Shown piece after piece: positions 1 to 11,261 of a stretch of 64,000 bases of DNA. The notes beneath the pieces are model-generated. The model made no database searches. It saw only the letters and a program-made list of their open reading frames with translations, and was not told where the DNA came from. The translations under genes and the position numbers were made by a program. Position 1 is the stretch's first letter; every line of letters starts with the position of its first letter. The DNA is from Fragilariopsis cylindrus CCMP1102 (lineage: Eukaryota; Bacillariophyta; Bacillariophyceae; Bacillariales; Bacillariaceae), in contig FMBT01000300.1 in assembly GCA_900095095.1 (NCBI GenBank), forward strand, positions 248,001 through 312,000. Direction: 5' to 3'.

Positions 1-13
1 TGTGTTTCACCCT

Positions 14-41
14 GTAGTAGTAGTAGTAGTAGTAGTAGTAG
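14..41. repeat. (TAG)n microsatellite
   Basis: About nine uninterrupted TAG/GTA units lie in spacer DNA at the left edge. No coding frame around them is convincing. Confidence 0.9.
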
Positions 42-678
42 CGTTAGTACATTGCCATCTATCAGAGACAAGCATCTAGGTGTGAAATTTCTATAGGGGG
101 TTGTCCCTCATCATTCGAACTTTCCAGATGATCTCTCTCTCTTATGGCATGGATCATGATGTAATTTCACAACATTAACAGCTGCCCTGCAATATTGTCA
201 AGACCATGAGGCTTATGAGAGTATATGTGTTTCATGCAAATCCATTTATATTAACTGTTGATATTAGTAGTACAACAAACTATTATGTAACTAAATAATA
301 CCACCTATCTGTTATTCACCAAACCAATGATACGAAGAAAGAAGATCAATAGTGGCTAATTTGTGCAAGCCCTTCAACAAATATTGATACATACCACAAC
401 AATGCAATCTATGAAGATAAATGAGGTAATACCCACCAACCGTCTGACAAATAATGTAATGAGTATGTAGGTAGCCCTTGGAACAGGAAGAATTAGCACA
501 ACCAATAATTTGTCTGCACAGCTTGTTGGTTGCTGTGCTAGCATTCATTTTATACCATCAGTGGCATATCAGCAGTACAGTGGTAGTAGTGTACTGAAAT
601 AGCTGTACCATTTGTAACGAAGATTTGATTAGTAGACTTTTATAGTACTATTTTTCTTCACCACAACCAACAACACAC

Positions 679-685
679 TATCCAT

Positions 686-719
<34 letters not shown>

Positions 720-740
720 GTCCGTCCATCCGTCTATCCA
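679..740. repeat. (ATCC)n tetranucleotide repeat with CCGT variants
   Basis: The stretch begins as pure ATCC units and degenerates into a mix of CCAT and CCGT units. A shorter ATCC run recurs near 830-842. Both lie in gene-free spacer. Confidence 0.9.
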
Positions 741-1075
741 TTTGTTCATGAGCCATGCAGCAGATGTCATCTCATGTTCATATATGTTTATATAGAGCAT
801 TCCCTTTCTTCAACACAAACAACAAACATCCATCCATCCATTGGCCAGCTATTGTAATAGCAGTAGCAGATGTCTATTAGTTAAATATATATTAGTTGTT
901 GTAGGGACTAGATAATTCAAATCCAACCAAACAGTTGTATTGTTAGATAGAGAAGATTACAATGTGAGGGGTGGTTACTATAACTTACTGTAGTACGTGA
1001 ATTGTGAGAGAGACGAGGAGGAATAGAATAATGATGAGCTAAAATGCAGTTGAAAATAAGAAATAAATATACTGT

Positions 1076-1106
<31 letters not shown>

Positions 1107-1124
1107 AGTAGAGAGAGAGAGCAA
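1076..1124. repeat. (GA)n microsatellite
   Basis: A GA dinucleotide run is interrupted by two GTAGA units, in spacer DNA. The whole stretch 1-1620 holds simple repeats of this kind and many TAG/AGT trimers, and I see no supported gene in it. Confidence 0.85.
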
Positions 1125-1614
1125 CTAAATTGGCCACCCAGTAAAAACTAACAACAGACAGAGAAGATTATGTCAAATGAACAGATGATAGAAGATAGAT
1201 ATAATATTATATATACTACCATCTTGGTGCTCTACCTTTATCTTTGGATGGTAGGAGTAGGAACATGATAATTTATTTCATCTATTTGTGCCACCACAGT
1301 AGAGTATTATTACTATATATAATATAGAAGATATGGTACTACTACTAGTAGTAGTGAAGAGAGTACAGGGAATGGAAGTGGATGGTGGTAGGAGTAGTAG
1401 TTAGTAGGAGCATCATGATGATTTATTTGTGCCACCATGGCTGAATACTTGTAGAAGATATATATCATAGTAGTAGTAGTAGAAGAGAGGGAATGGAAGG
1501 AAGGAAAGGAAATAAATAATAGTCTAACCCACTAAACTACTAGTGCTGCAGTAGTTACTTAGTCAGCAAGGCATTCCAAAATAAAAATAAAAATTCAAAT
1601 AAATATAAAAAGAC

Positions 1615-1620
1615 AAAAAA
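1615..1620 (-). terminator. Pol III T-run terminator of the 5S gene
   Basis: Six T on the minus strand follow immediately after the 3' end of the 5S rRNA, the usual RNA polymerase III stop signal. Confidence 0.85.
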
Positions 1621-1738
1621 GAGAACAACACCTGGGATTCCAACGTGGTCCCCCACCGTAGAACTAACCAGGCCCGAACATGCTTAACTTCGCTGAGCAG
1701 ACGGGAAGCGGTGCTGTCATGTTGGTATGGTCGTTCTC
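1621..1738 (-). rRNA. 5S ribosomal RNA gene
   Basis: Read on the minus strand, this 118-nt segment has the eukaryotic 5S layout. The 5' end (GAGAACGACCATACC) pairs with the 3' end (GGTGTTGTTCTC). The CACCGCTTCCCGTCTG core is followed by the internal promoter (GCGAAGTTAAGC, then GGGCCTGGTTAGT). The length matches the family, and the gene runs directly into six T on its own strand, a Pol III terminator. It stands alone, with no other rRNA gene in the window, so it is probably one of several dispersed copies. Any protein read across this segment is spurious. Confidence 0.95.
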
Positions 1739-2139
1739 TCTTGCTACACAAAATATAGAGTCTATAACCTACAGACGTGTTTTTTAAATTTTACTACGGA
1801 AATGCCCACGAGTCAAGCTGACGTTACCCTTCTCCCCTCTTGACTCGACTCACTCATGATGTGCCGATGTAAATTTTCGTGAACTCTACTTACCGTATGT
1901 GAGAACATAGATGGCGAATGCTTCCTTGACAATTTCACCTATCCAATCTTCGGTGAGAGCATACGTACATTAAAGAAGATCATACATCAACTTTTATACT
2001 GCATCCGAGTGACGATATTATAAGAAAAAGTCCAAGAAGAACGTGCATTACCTTTCAACACATTTGCTTTTACCTTGACAAACAATTCATCGTCGCAGCC
2101 GTATCCGTCGTCGTTATCATCATCATCATCATCATCATC

Positions 2140-4090
2140 ATGAGGAAAAATTCATTATTATCATCGCTTCTGCTACTTGTAAATATTTACCAATTTGATT
2201 ATGGTACTGCCTTCGTAATCGATAACGCCGCAAGCACGACACATTTGTTGCACCGTCAGTCAGGACTAGATTTGAACATCATCATTAATGGTAATAATAA
2301 TAATAATAATGATAATAATAATAGTAACAGAAACGACAAAGATAATGCTCGTTGGAAATCATCATCCCTTACCAGACTTCACGCGACGACATCATCATCA
2401 TCTTTCGATGAACAATCAAACAATTACAACAACAGCAACAGCAGCAGCAAAAACAAGAGAATGACGGCATTGAATGCAGCAACGGGAATGTCACTTCCAA
2501 CTACACTGTTACTAGATGACGATAATAGTAGTAGTAGTGATACAAGTAACGATCTGGGAGTAGGTGTCCTGTTTTTGAATCTTGGCGGACCAAAAACTGG
2601 CGACGACGTCGAAGGTACGTACGTTGCGGTGTGTGAGAAGTAAAAAAGACAACATTTCGATTGGTGAATATAATATTCTATCGTTCTGTCAGTTTTACCT
2701 CAGGATAGTATGAGAGATACTATCGCACCAAATACGCACCAATCATATATCACACATCACACACTCATTTCTTTTCCTAACAATACAATCTTTCTTTCTC
2801 TATTAACGATGAATTTTATTATTTAACTTACTTGTTTGATCGCACGTTATAGAATTTTTATATAATCTATTTGCCGATCCAGACATTATTCGATTACCTG
2901 GACCACTTTCTCCACTGCAAAATGTAATAGCATCTTTCATTGCCAAACGACGAGCACCAAAAAGTCGGGCAGCATATGCAACTATCGGAGGAGGATCACC
3001 TATATTGGAATACACAAATGCTCAAGCTGATTTACTTTCCAAATCATTAAAAGATCAATACGACTTGTCAGTCAAAACATACGTTGGGATGCGATATTGG
3101 AAACCATATACCGAGGACGCATTACAATCTATCCGTAAGGACAAAATTAAAGCTCTTGTAATCGTTCCATTATATCCACAATTTTCTATTTCAACATCGG
3201 GAAGTTCTCTCCGGGTATTACAGGAGGAATTCGCTAAGGAAGCAACATCCTATGGAGATATGGTCCACACGGTAGTACCTAGCTGGTACGACCGTCCCGG
3301 GTATGTGAAAGCCGTGAGCAACTTAATCCAATTGGAGTTAGATAGTTTTACCGATATACAAATTGATCAAGCAAAGGAGGATGTTCCCAATTTAACTCCA
3401 TTGCATATTCTCTTTTCGGCACATGGTGTACCAAAATCATATATAGAGGCCGGTGATCCGTACCAGCAACAAATGGAAAAATGTGTTGCTGGTATTACGA
3501 AGAAACTATACGAAACGAACAGTCCAAAAGATGTCACAATCCATTTAAGTTATCAATCACGAGTTGGTCCTATCGAATGGCTCCGTCCGGTATGTATTCC
3601 ACAAAATTTCTCGGTCGTTCTTTCGTTGTCTTTGTCTTTGTCATCAAGTTTTGTTTTGTCTTGTCTTGTTTTTGCATCTATCTTTTTAACGTCATTTCTA
3701 TTTTCGTTGATTTTTTATTTTCGTGATGATTTATTTTTAAAGTATACGGACGATGTTCTACCCGAGCTTGGAGAAAGTGGAGTACAGAATTTAGTTGTTG
3801 TCCCCATCAGCTTCGTATCTGAACACATAGAGACATTGGAAGAAATCGATATTGAATACCGCGAACTTGCCGAGGAATCTGGAGTTAAAAATTGGAGAAG
3901 ATGCCCAGCACCCAATACCGATCCTACCTTCATCGCAGACATGGCAGATATGGTGTACGAGGCATTAATGGCACCTGCACAAACGGTTACAGAAACATGT
4001 ATTGCGAATAATATTGAAGGGTTGGACTTGGAGGCATTGGACGATTCTGTAGCATTCGAATCGATGCTACCGCCGGGACGGGTGAGTTGA
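2140..4090 (+). CDS. hemH: Ferrochelatase, plastid-targeted (three exons)
   Basis: Ferrochelatase inserts Fe2+ into protoporphyrin IX, the last step of haem synthesis. Exons are 2140-2614, 2853-3589 and 3743-4090, giving about 519 aa. Both introns are GT-AG (GTACGT and GTATGT donors), and splicing restores the family sequence: NLGGP then EFLYNLFADPDIIRLP across junction 1, and EWLRP then YTDDVLPELG across junction 2. The active-site regions FSAHGVP and SFVSEHIETLEEID are present. The N-terminus has a hydrophobic signal segment ending in GTA-F, a diatom plastid-import signature, followed by an Asn/Ser-rich spacer. Intron 2 is 153 nt, a multiple of three with no stop, so it can be read through. 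At the 3' end a GTGAGT donor at 4082 could splice to 4151, which would replace the last two residues with four. No C-terminal chlorophyll-binding-like domain is visible in the 500 bases downstream. Confidence 0.93.
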
Positions 4091-4656
4091 TCAGTACATG
4101 AACATGACCAGCACACAAAAACAAGCGATGACCGTCTCTCTACTATACAGCATGGAAGTACATAGTCCTAATAATAGTACGATTCGTAGGATATGCCCAA
4201 TACGCTATAGTGGAGATTATTACTTTACTGCATTAATTTTTAAATCGGCACCAACTGTCTTTTTTGATAGCTTTTGTTCTATTCTAAATTCAGTAGGAGA
4301 TACCATTTCATCGCCAAGACTCCACATCCCAATTCTTTTCTTTCCTGCGCGATTACTCGTTTTGTTTTTGAAAACATCCAAATAATTATCTGCATAAACT
4401 TTACTCCGCTCCACGTTGTATATTTAGTGTAGCTTATCCTTTTTTGATGAGTTCGACTTTCCCAATCGCTCTCACATTACTTCCAAAATCTAAAATCGAT
4501 GTTAGTTGTTCAACGTATACGGTTTATATATATTACTGAATATATTAGCAACCAGCCGCACTGCGCGACAGTCTATAGAGATCGATATATATATTTACTA
4601 GTATTTGAAAACTGTTACAATATTATTATCACACGGTTGTTATTTTCTATTATTTA
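4091..4656. other. Convergent intergenic spacer
   Basis: This lies between the 3' ends of ferrochelatase and the J-domain gene. It contains only short unsupported frames on both strands and AT-rich sequence typical of 3' ends. Confidence 0.6.
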
Positions 4657-6687
4657 TTATTTTTTCCATTGCTCTAACGCATCAGCTCGTACCTTCAGTT
4701 TATTCGCTCTTGACTGTAAACGAGATACCATGGTCGCGATTTGTCTGGATTCACCAAGAAGTTGGACTTCTTTCTTTCTAAGCATGATCACTTCTTGCTC
4801 TGTAATATATTCGACTTCTATAGCTCCTTTCAACAGTTCTGTTTTTCGACGAAGAGCATTTCGTACTCGTTCCTGTTTCCTAGATAGCGTCGTTGATACA
4901 CGATCCATTTCTTGGGCACGCTTGCGTACCTCTTGTTCGACCCCACGTAAGGTACTCAAGACCTTAACCACATCAGACTTTGCTTCGATTACCATTTTCT
5001 GTGCGGTATCAAGAATCTTCCGTGCCTCGATCTCTTCCTTCTTCTTTTCTGATAAATTTTCTTTTGCCTCCTCATGTTTTATCAGCCACTCGTTCCATTC
5101 ATGGTCAACTTCCGTGTAAGATTCTAATTTCTTAGTGAATTGTGTCTCGGTATTTCGTAATGATTGGATTTCTTTTATAATTACAGCCGTCTTTATTGAT
5201 CGGTTCATAAAGGAAACATTATCGTCACTATTTAACCTTTCAAGGACTTCTTCTGCTTCATTACTAGATAGAGCAAATTCCGTAGATTGTAGGGTGGCAA
5301 ATAGGCGTCTTTCCTTCACCGAATCCAATTCTTCAAACACATGCTTTGCCTTTTCTTCCTCATTTTTTGCTCTGCTCAATTGATAAATAATATTATTGGT
5401 TCGTAATTTGTCCATTCCATAAATTTCCATCGAATATGACGCATAATTGAGGATGAAGATTTTGTAGATCAGATACAAGGAACGAATAGAAAAAATAAAC
5501 CATCGAATGATATGCGGTTAGGTTATTACGAAAACAAATTTCAGATAATATTCAGGACAAAATTATTTTACGGTATCGTCCGGGCGTGAATAAATTTCGT
5601 TACTCTTTTAGATAACTTACTGCTCATGAAGTTCAGATGATTTTTCATTTAACTCCAAGGTATCTACATCCCTACCGGCTTGTCTTCCTGCCTCTATAGC
5701 AGAGATGAAAGTATCAGTCAGAGTCGTCTCAGTTGTTTTATCTTGCTTTAATCCATTACTGACAACTTGATCGTCAACAACTTGGTCGTAAACCATTTCA
5801 GAAATCCCATCATTATCAATGTTATTTATCATAGTACTATTGTTGTTATCGTTATTTATATCGATATTAGTGTTGTTGCTTGTACCATCCTCACTTTCTA
5901 TTTCTAATGACGACGACGATGATGATGATGATGATGTCGACGATGATGATGTCGACGTCGATGATGACGACGAAAATCCAGTTGCTATTGCTTGTCCAAC
6001 AGCTGTTGTTCTTCTTAAGAAATTTAATGCGATCGGAACCGCCTGGTCGAGACGTTCATTTGTTAAGCGTTGCGCTTTTTCACCCCATTCCTTAGCCTTC
6101 AACTCTCGATCGTATTTTCTTCGTGATTGTGGATTTCCAAGTGTTCTCCAAGCTTCGGCAATTTGCTGAAAGTCAACCACATCCTCCTTGTCGTCTATTC
6201 CTCCTTCTCCTTCACCTTCTTTTGTTTTCTCTTTTGAAATTTGTGCGTCAGGATGAGATATCCTTGCCAACGCAATGTATTGGCTCTTGATTTCACTTCG
6301 GGTGTCGGTTGGTGAAGTTCTTAAGATTTCGTACAGTGTTAATTCTTTTTCCTCGTCCTCCTCGCTATTGATTTTTCTATTACCACCGGATACTTCTTTT
6401 TGTGGTTCCCGCTGGTAGGAAGATTGCAATCGTATTGAATCATTATTTATGGTAATTCCATTCTTCCCGATATTGCTATTGCTATTGCTATTGCTATTAT
6501 TATTGTTATTGTTGTATCGAAAACTCCTCCGTGTTGCGATATTGGATTTGTCTTCAGGAAACCTCGACGATATAAGTCCATGTTGTGTGATTAAAAAAGA
6601 ATGAGCAGGACATATAGTTGAAAAGGAAACCAAGACGACAAATAAGTATAGGGTTGCGATCATCATGTTCATTTGTTGTTGTACCAT
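4657..6687 (-). CDS. Plastid-type J-domain protein with C-terminal coiled coil
   Basis: This is a DnaJ-family co-chaperone candidate of about 594 aa in two exons, 6687-5621 and 5374-4657. The N-terminus is a signal peptide ending AHS-F, the Phe-after-cleavage plastid motif, followed by an Asn/Ser spacer. The J domain (about residues 115-190) keeps the HPD motif (ISHPDAQ) that stimulates Hsp70 ATPase, and an acidic insert follows the HPD helix. A poly-Ser tract follows. Exon 2 is almost wholly a charged coiled coil of about 240 residues. The intron has a GTAAGT donor at 5620 and a tandem GAG/CAG acceptor, both in frame; the exon could equally begin at 5371. No glycine-rich or zinc-finger DnaJ region is seen, so it is a J-only (class C) protein. 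Its client is unknown. The downstream coiled-coil frame has no better start of its own, which supports joining the two. Confidence 0.82.
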
Positions 6688-7170
6688 TTGGAATTTGTGT
6701 GTTAGCAGATGTACTTTTTTTCAACATTTCCTGCCGCTTTGGTTCTTAGGATTTTCTACTCATAAAACTTCAAACTTTATTTTGCGGCCAGCATGATTTT
6801 CGAAATCTTGAGAGCGAGCCGCTTTATTTTTTCTGCGTTGGTAAATCACGATTTTAGCACGCGTAGCCAATAATTAAAACATAAAACTTAAACTGTTTTT
6901 GCGACTCGTCTGTCCTTCGCCTACTTCTCTGTCTACGCACCGGTAGTTTTTTCACTAAAAAAAAAGCAGCAGTAAAGAGAAGCAAAGTTTTATGATTTTC
7001 ATCAACATTACTTCATATGAGAAAATTTACACAAGAACACAATTACAAGAGAGGCATACAGTATCAAGGTATAAATTGGCAAGGAAAGACCCGATTTTTC
7101 CAAATCTACGACAGTGGTCCAGTATATAGAGGAAGAAGAAATGATTGATACCCTGTAGCAGACGTGAGAT
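6688..7170. promoter_or_regulatory. Divergent promoter region, J-protein / RPC8
   Basis: This spacer lies between two divergently transcribed genes. It contains a CCAAT-type word (GCCAATAATT near 6865). I see no strong TATA box and no supported ORF. Confidence 0.45.
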
Positions 7171-8160
7171 ATGTTCATTTTGACAACCGTTGTCGACCGC
7201 ATTCGAGTGCCAGCTCATAAGCTGCAGGTCAACACATTAACAGCTTTACACAATGAGATTGATTTAAAGTATCCCAATCGTGTGTTGATGAATTTTGGTT
7301 TGGTAATTTGTCGATATGGTGACTGCCTTAAAATTACCAATGGTGCGTGTGTACCAGGAGATGGTGGCTCGCACCATGAGTGCCTTTTTCGATTAGTTGT
7401 CTTTCGACCATTTGTTGAAGAAGTTTGTGTTGGGAAAATTGTTAAGTCTACTCCGGAGGGCATCCAAGTCAGCCTAGGTGGATTTTATCATGATATTTTC
7501 ATTCCCGCATATTGGATGTTACGGCCCAGTCGATACAATGATAAGCTTGGACTGTGGGTATGGTCGCCAGATTACGGTAACGGCGACGAAGATGAAGATG
7601 ATGATGGTGATGGTGATAATGCCGATAATGCCGATACAGATGAAAAGTTGGAAAAAGCGGATGGTACTTCTGTAGTGAAGTTAGAAGAGGGTACAGACCC
7701 TAACACCAACGAAGATGCACCGACAACTGGTGTTAAAGAAGAAGAAGGGGGAGATGATGGTGATGGTGATCCTACTAACAAAGAGGTGAAGGGAGAACAA
7801 CCAATAGAAGAAGAGGAGGAAGGTGGTGAACATTTCGAAATGGAACTTGGAGCTGAGATTCGATTCAAAATTAAATCAATACATTTCACCCAAGTGACGG
7901 AAACTGCTAAGGGTGTCCAGGCTACAACTACAACCACCGCACACTCTCATGAAGTGCCAACCAATAACAATAAGGAACAAGAGGAAGGAGGAAAATCTCC
8001 AGACCAACCACGATCTATCCGAAAAAGGAGTCTATCAGTTGAAGTCAGCGATATGTCAAATCTACCAGCCAGTATGAATATTGTTGCATCTATATGTGAA
8101 GATGGACTAGGTTTAACGAGCTGGTGGACTTCTGAGGAAGAAGAGGGGGAAGATGAATAG
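7171..8160 (+). CDS. DNA-directed RNA polymerase III subunit RPC8 (Rpc25)
   Basis: RPC8 is the Rpb7-family stalk subunit of Pol III and works in initiation at tRNA and 5S genes. The intronless 329-aa protein begins with the family start MFILTTVVDRIRVP. It continues through the N-terminal tip domain (FGLVICRYGD, VPGDGG, CLFRLVVFRPF) into the S1/OB domain (EVCVGKIVKSTPEGIQVSL, then DIFIPAYW). The C-terminal strand ELGAEIRFKIKSIHFTQV is recognisable. Between the OB strands sits an acidic Asp/Glu/Gly-rich insertion of about 95 residues (roughly 132-225), which makes the protein about 120 aa longer than usual. The C-terminal end is also extended and acidic. The start is the first ATG, and the family N-terminus begins exactly there. 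Confidence 0.93.
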   Translation: MFILTTVVDRIRVPAHKLQVNTLTALHNEIDLKYPNRVLMNFGLVICRYGDCLKITNGACVPGDGGSHHECLFRLVVFRPFVEEVCVGKIVKSTPEGIQVSLGGFYHDIFIPAYWMLRPSRYNDKLGLWVWSPDYGNGDEDEDDDGDGDNADNADTDEKLEKADGTSVVKLEEGTDPNTNEDAPTTGVKEEEGGDDGDGDPTNKEVKGEQPIEEEEEGGEHFEMELGAEIRFKIKSIHFTQVTETAKGVQATTTTTAHSHEVPTNNNKEQEEGGKSPDQPRSIRKRSLSVEVSDMSNLPASMNIVASICEDGLGLTSWWTSEEEEGEDE

Positions 8161-8798
8161 TATTTATGTATTGAGAGAAGTTAAAACACAAAAGCGTAGA
8201 AGCCAAACGCACCAAATAGACGATAGCGAGCATCCCCCGTGACAAGAATTAGGTTCACCATCAAAAAGCTTACTATGGCTCTCGAGAAACCAGTGAGGCG
8301 ACGCTTACCGCAAAAATGATAGGTAAAACGAAGATTTTTTAAGATCCATCTCGCTGCTAGCTAGCTACAGTATCTATCTTGTAGAGGTCCTACTTCACTA
8401 ACTACAGTAGATCTAGAAAATCAATGTAAAAATATATTATACTTTTCTAGGCACTATTTATGACACTAAATTGAATACATATTGATTTGAACCGGTGGGT
8501 GGTGTTATGTTATATCTAGTATGTGTAGAGAATATTAGTATACGTATTTACTGCAATAGATAGAGATATGCATTTTGAGGAGATTCTTCGGTTCAAATAA
8601 TAGGTGCTCGTTAGGCGCAACGGACAGACTGTTTGAAAATTCAAAAATGTTTTTTTTTTGAAGAAGATTTTACGATTCGAAAGAGACTTAATAACTTAAC
8701 TACAGTACCGTAAGTTATAGTTGACGGATTCGAAAGAGTTGCGAGTATTGTATAAGAGACGGTGATATAGATAGAGACAGAGATAAGCAAAGATTAAA
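8161..8798. other. Intergenic spacer with repeated short words
   Basis: No supported gene. It carries GCTAGCTAGCTACAGTA near 8355 and two more CTACAGTA words near 8402 and 8699, which recur in other spacers of the window. Confidence 0.6.
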
Positions 8799-10365
8799 AT
8801 GGATTTACTTGGAGACCTAGGAGACACAGACCAATTGACCTCGAGTAAGTCTTTGAACATTATTCGACTACGTATATCAAATTCACAATTTACTTGTACC
8901 GATTTACTAATACTGTAATGATATGTGTGTGTGTGTGTGTGTGTGGCTTTTTGACGATATAATTTGAATTTCCCTCATAAATAGCCCGAGCTGAGAATGA
9001 AATATTGAAGGAGCGGTTGAATGTGTTGCAAAAGAAATATAACATTTTGGCTATTGAGAATGAATCCTTAAAGGCGGAAGTTGAAATTTATCGCAGTGAG
9101 GCTGCTACAAGCCAATCTTCTTCATCTACCAATTCAGCGTTGGACAAAGCAGGAACAGATACCAATCAACAATTAGAAATGGACCATTTTATAAAATCAG
9201 GAGATGGCACATACGCAAAATCGAAGTCTATCGAACTGAATAATTGTCATGGACCGGCTAATGTACTTTGCTGTTCCTTATCAAATGATGATTCTGTTTT
9301 GGCAACCGGTGGAGCCGATCGAAATATTTCCCTTGCACTGTGGGGAAATGCATTTGAACAGGAAACGACAGCAGAACAAGTTGTCGAATCTTCATTACGT
9401 TTGAACTGTGATGCTCCTGTCATCGCTATTGATTTTTCTCGAAAAGGGCACAATACAAATTTTGTTGCTGCTAGTTGTATGGTGCGTAAATATTTGATTT
9501 GTGGCTGAGGATGGAACAAAATAGAGAGTACGACGGAAGTGACGGTCGTCGTCATTTGTAAATCTAATCTTTTATGTTTGTTTTTATCTTTCTTCATCTT
9601 CTATTCAAGGATGGTTCGGTGCATGTGATATACCACGAAAAATCTGGTAGAACACTCAATGCTCACGAAGTAGCGAAGGGAACAATCAAACATGGTAAAT
9701 ACGTTCGATCTTTGGCATGGTCGCCGTCAGAAAATATTCTGGCAACAGGGTCTGCAGATGGTTGTGTTCAGATCCATAAAGTTGTTTGGAATCTTATTGA
9801 TCCTACTGATATCGTATTAGAAAAGATACAAAATCTTCAACTATCTGGGCCTATAGAATCTCTTTGTTTTCGAGAGGACCAGTTATGTTGTTATGCTCGT
9901 GGGTCTCCAAGTTTACAATGCTTTGATCTTCAGGACAATTTCGCACAACAAAAAATCAACTTGAATAAAGGTCCTGGAAATGCTGGATTTGACGATCACG
10001 TTTCCTTTGCAGTAATGGATATGTCTCCCTACGGGAAAGACTATATGGCTCTTGCAACGGATACTTCACGGAATATCATCATGGATTGGAAAACTGGTCA
10101 CCATGTTCGTAATCTTTACGGTCATAAGAATGATAGTTATAGCCAACCAAGACTAGCTTGGTCAAATAATGGTCAGTATATCTACGGGAACAGTCAAACC
10201 GAAAATGTGGTTTGTGTTTGGGATGTAGCCAGTTCATCAATCGTAGATCGCCTTGAAAGTCATTCAAATACTATCAGGGATATGCACTCAAGCAAGTTAA
10301 CAGACACATTAGTGACGACATCATTTGATAAGAAAACTCAATTCTGGCTATCATCGACTGACTGA
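8799..10365 (+). CDS. WD40-repeat protein with N-terminal coiled coil (three exons)
   Basis: Exons are 8799-8844, 8985-9481 and 9610-10365, giving about 432 aa. The first exon encodes only MDLLGDLGDTDQLTS before a GTAAGT donor; the first intron contains a (GT)n run. Exon 2 opens with a short leucine-rich coiled coil (about residues 17-50) and then starts a beta-propeller. WD-like units include VLATGGADRN, ILATGSADGCVQIHKV and VVCVWDVASSSIVDRL. The last unit ends TLVTTSFDKKTQFW. About five to seven blades can be counted, some degenerate. WD40 proteins are scaffolds, and I cannot assign the complex. A coiled coil before a propeller is also the ATG16 plan, but nothing specific supports that. Confidence 0.8.
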
Positions 10366-11261
10366 TTAGAGATAGATAGAAGCAATAATCAATAAGGAAT
10401 AAATCAATCTACTACTAATTATGACTCTGTTTCTTTGTTTCTATTTCAACTTTATCATACATTGAAGTAGTTGAAATAGATATTATTAAGAAGAGTATGC
10501 TCGCGGGCGCTAGAAAAATCAGAAGGAAAACACCTAGGAAGTTTGTGAGAGAAGAAAGGAAAAAACTTAACCACACCTACTTGCACGTTATAGGCGGAAC
10601 ATAAAGTACATGCTAAGGAGAAGAAAACCAACAAAAGACGAATGAAGTGAAAAAATGCTACTATCTCTTGGAAAAGTTAACTATATCTTATGATAAATCA
10701 GCTATAGAGCAGCCAGAAAAGGTGCTCCATAATACCTAACAACACAAAAAAAACATCCCCTGAAAGAACTACACACCATCATAATATAGATATGTTGCAA
10801 AATGATAGATGCTTGAGAAGTTGATCTTCAGAGCATTTTTTAATCCAATGAAAGGCAGTTGCACATTACATTCTAAATAGTTTTTAATGAGATGAAATCC
10901 TATCCTGGATAAGTAGTGATTGGCAATTTCTAAAACCATACCTGATTGTGTACCTTGTAACTACTGTATCTCTGAAGAGACAAGGTATCCATAGCAGGGA
11001 CATATGGCATTGTACAACAAGCATTTTTCAACTCAGTGCTTTCTTTCACTGGCGGTCTGTACTTCGAACAATTTTTATCTTATCTTAATATTTCAACCAC
11101 TGGATTGCCCGCGAAAAGATTCATTAAAAAAATCGCGAAGAATGAAGTTTGAGAAAAAAGAGGACGATAATGAAAGAATAACGTGAACTACAATATTATC
11201 TTATCACATCATCATCGTCGACAGAGAGAAAGAGAGTGAGCAAAAGTCGAACAAATCAAAA
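10366..11261. other. Intergenic spacer of 0.9 kb
   Basis: No supported gene. Short frames such as 11004-11186 lack homology and coding character. The last 50 bases are GA-rich leader for the RRM gene. Confidence 0.6.

Noticed and set aside
312-548. 78-residue minus-strand frame in the left spacer
   Set aside because: It is short, Cys/His/Tyr-rich without any recognisable motif, and sits in repeat-rich spacer with no splice or composition support.
1563-1751. 62-residue minus-strand frame
   Set aside because: It overlaps the 5S rRNA gene and is explained by it.
4220-4414. Small minus-strand frame downstream of ferrochelatase
   Set aside because: No homology or context supports it, and it lies in a convergent 3' spacer.
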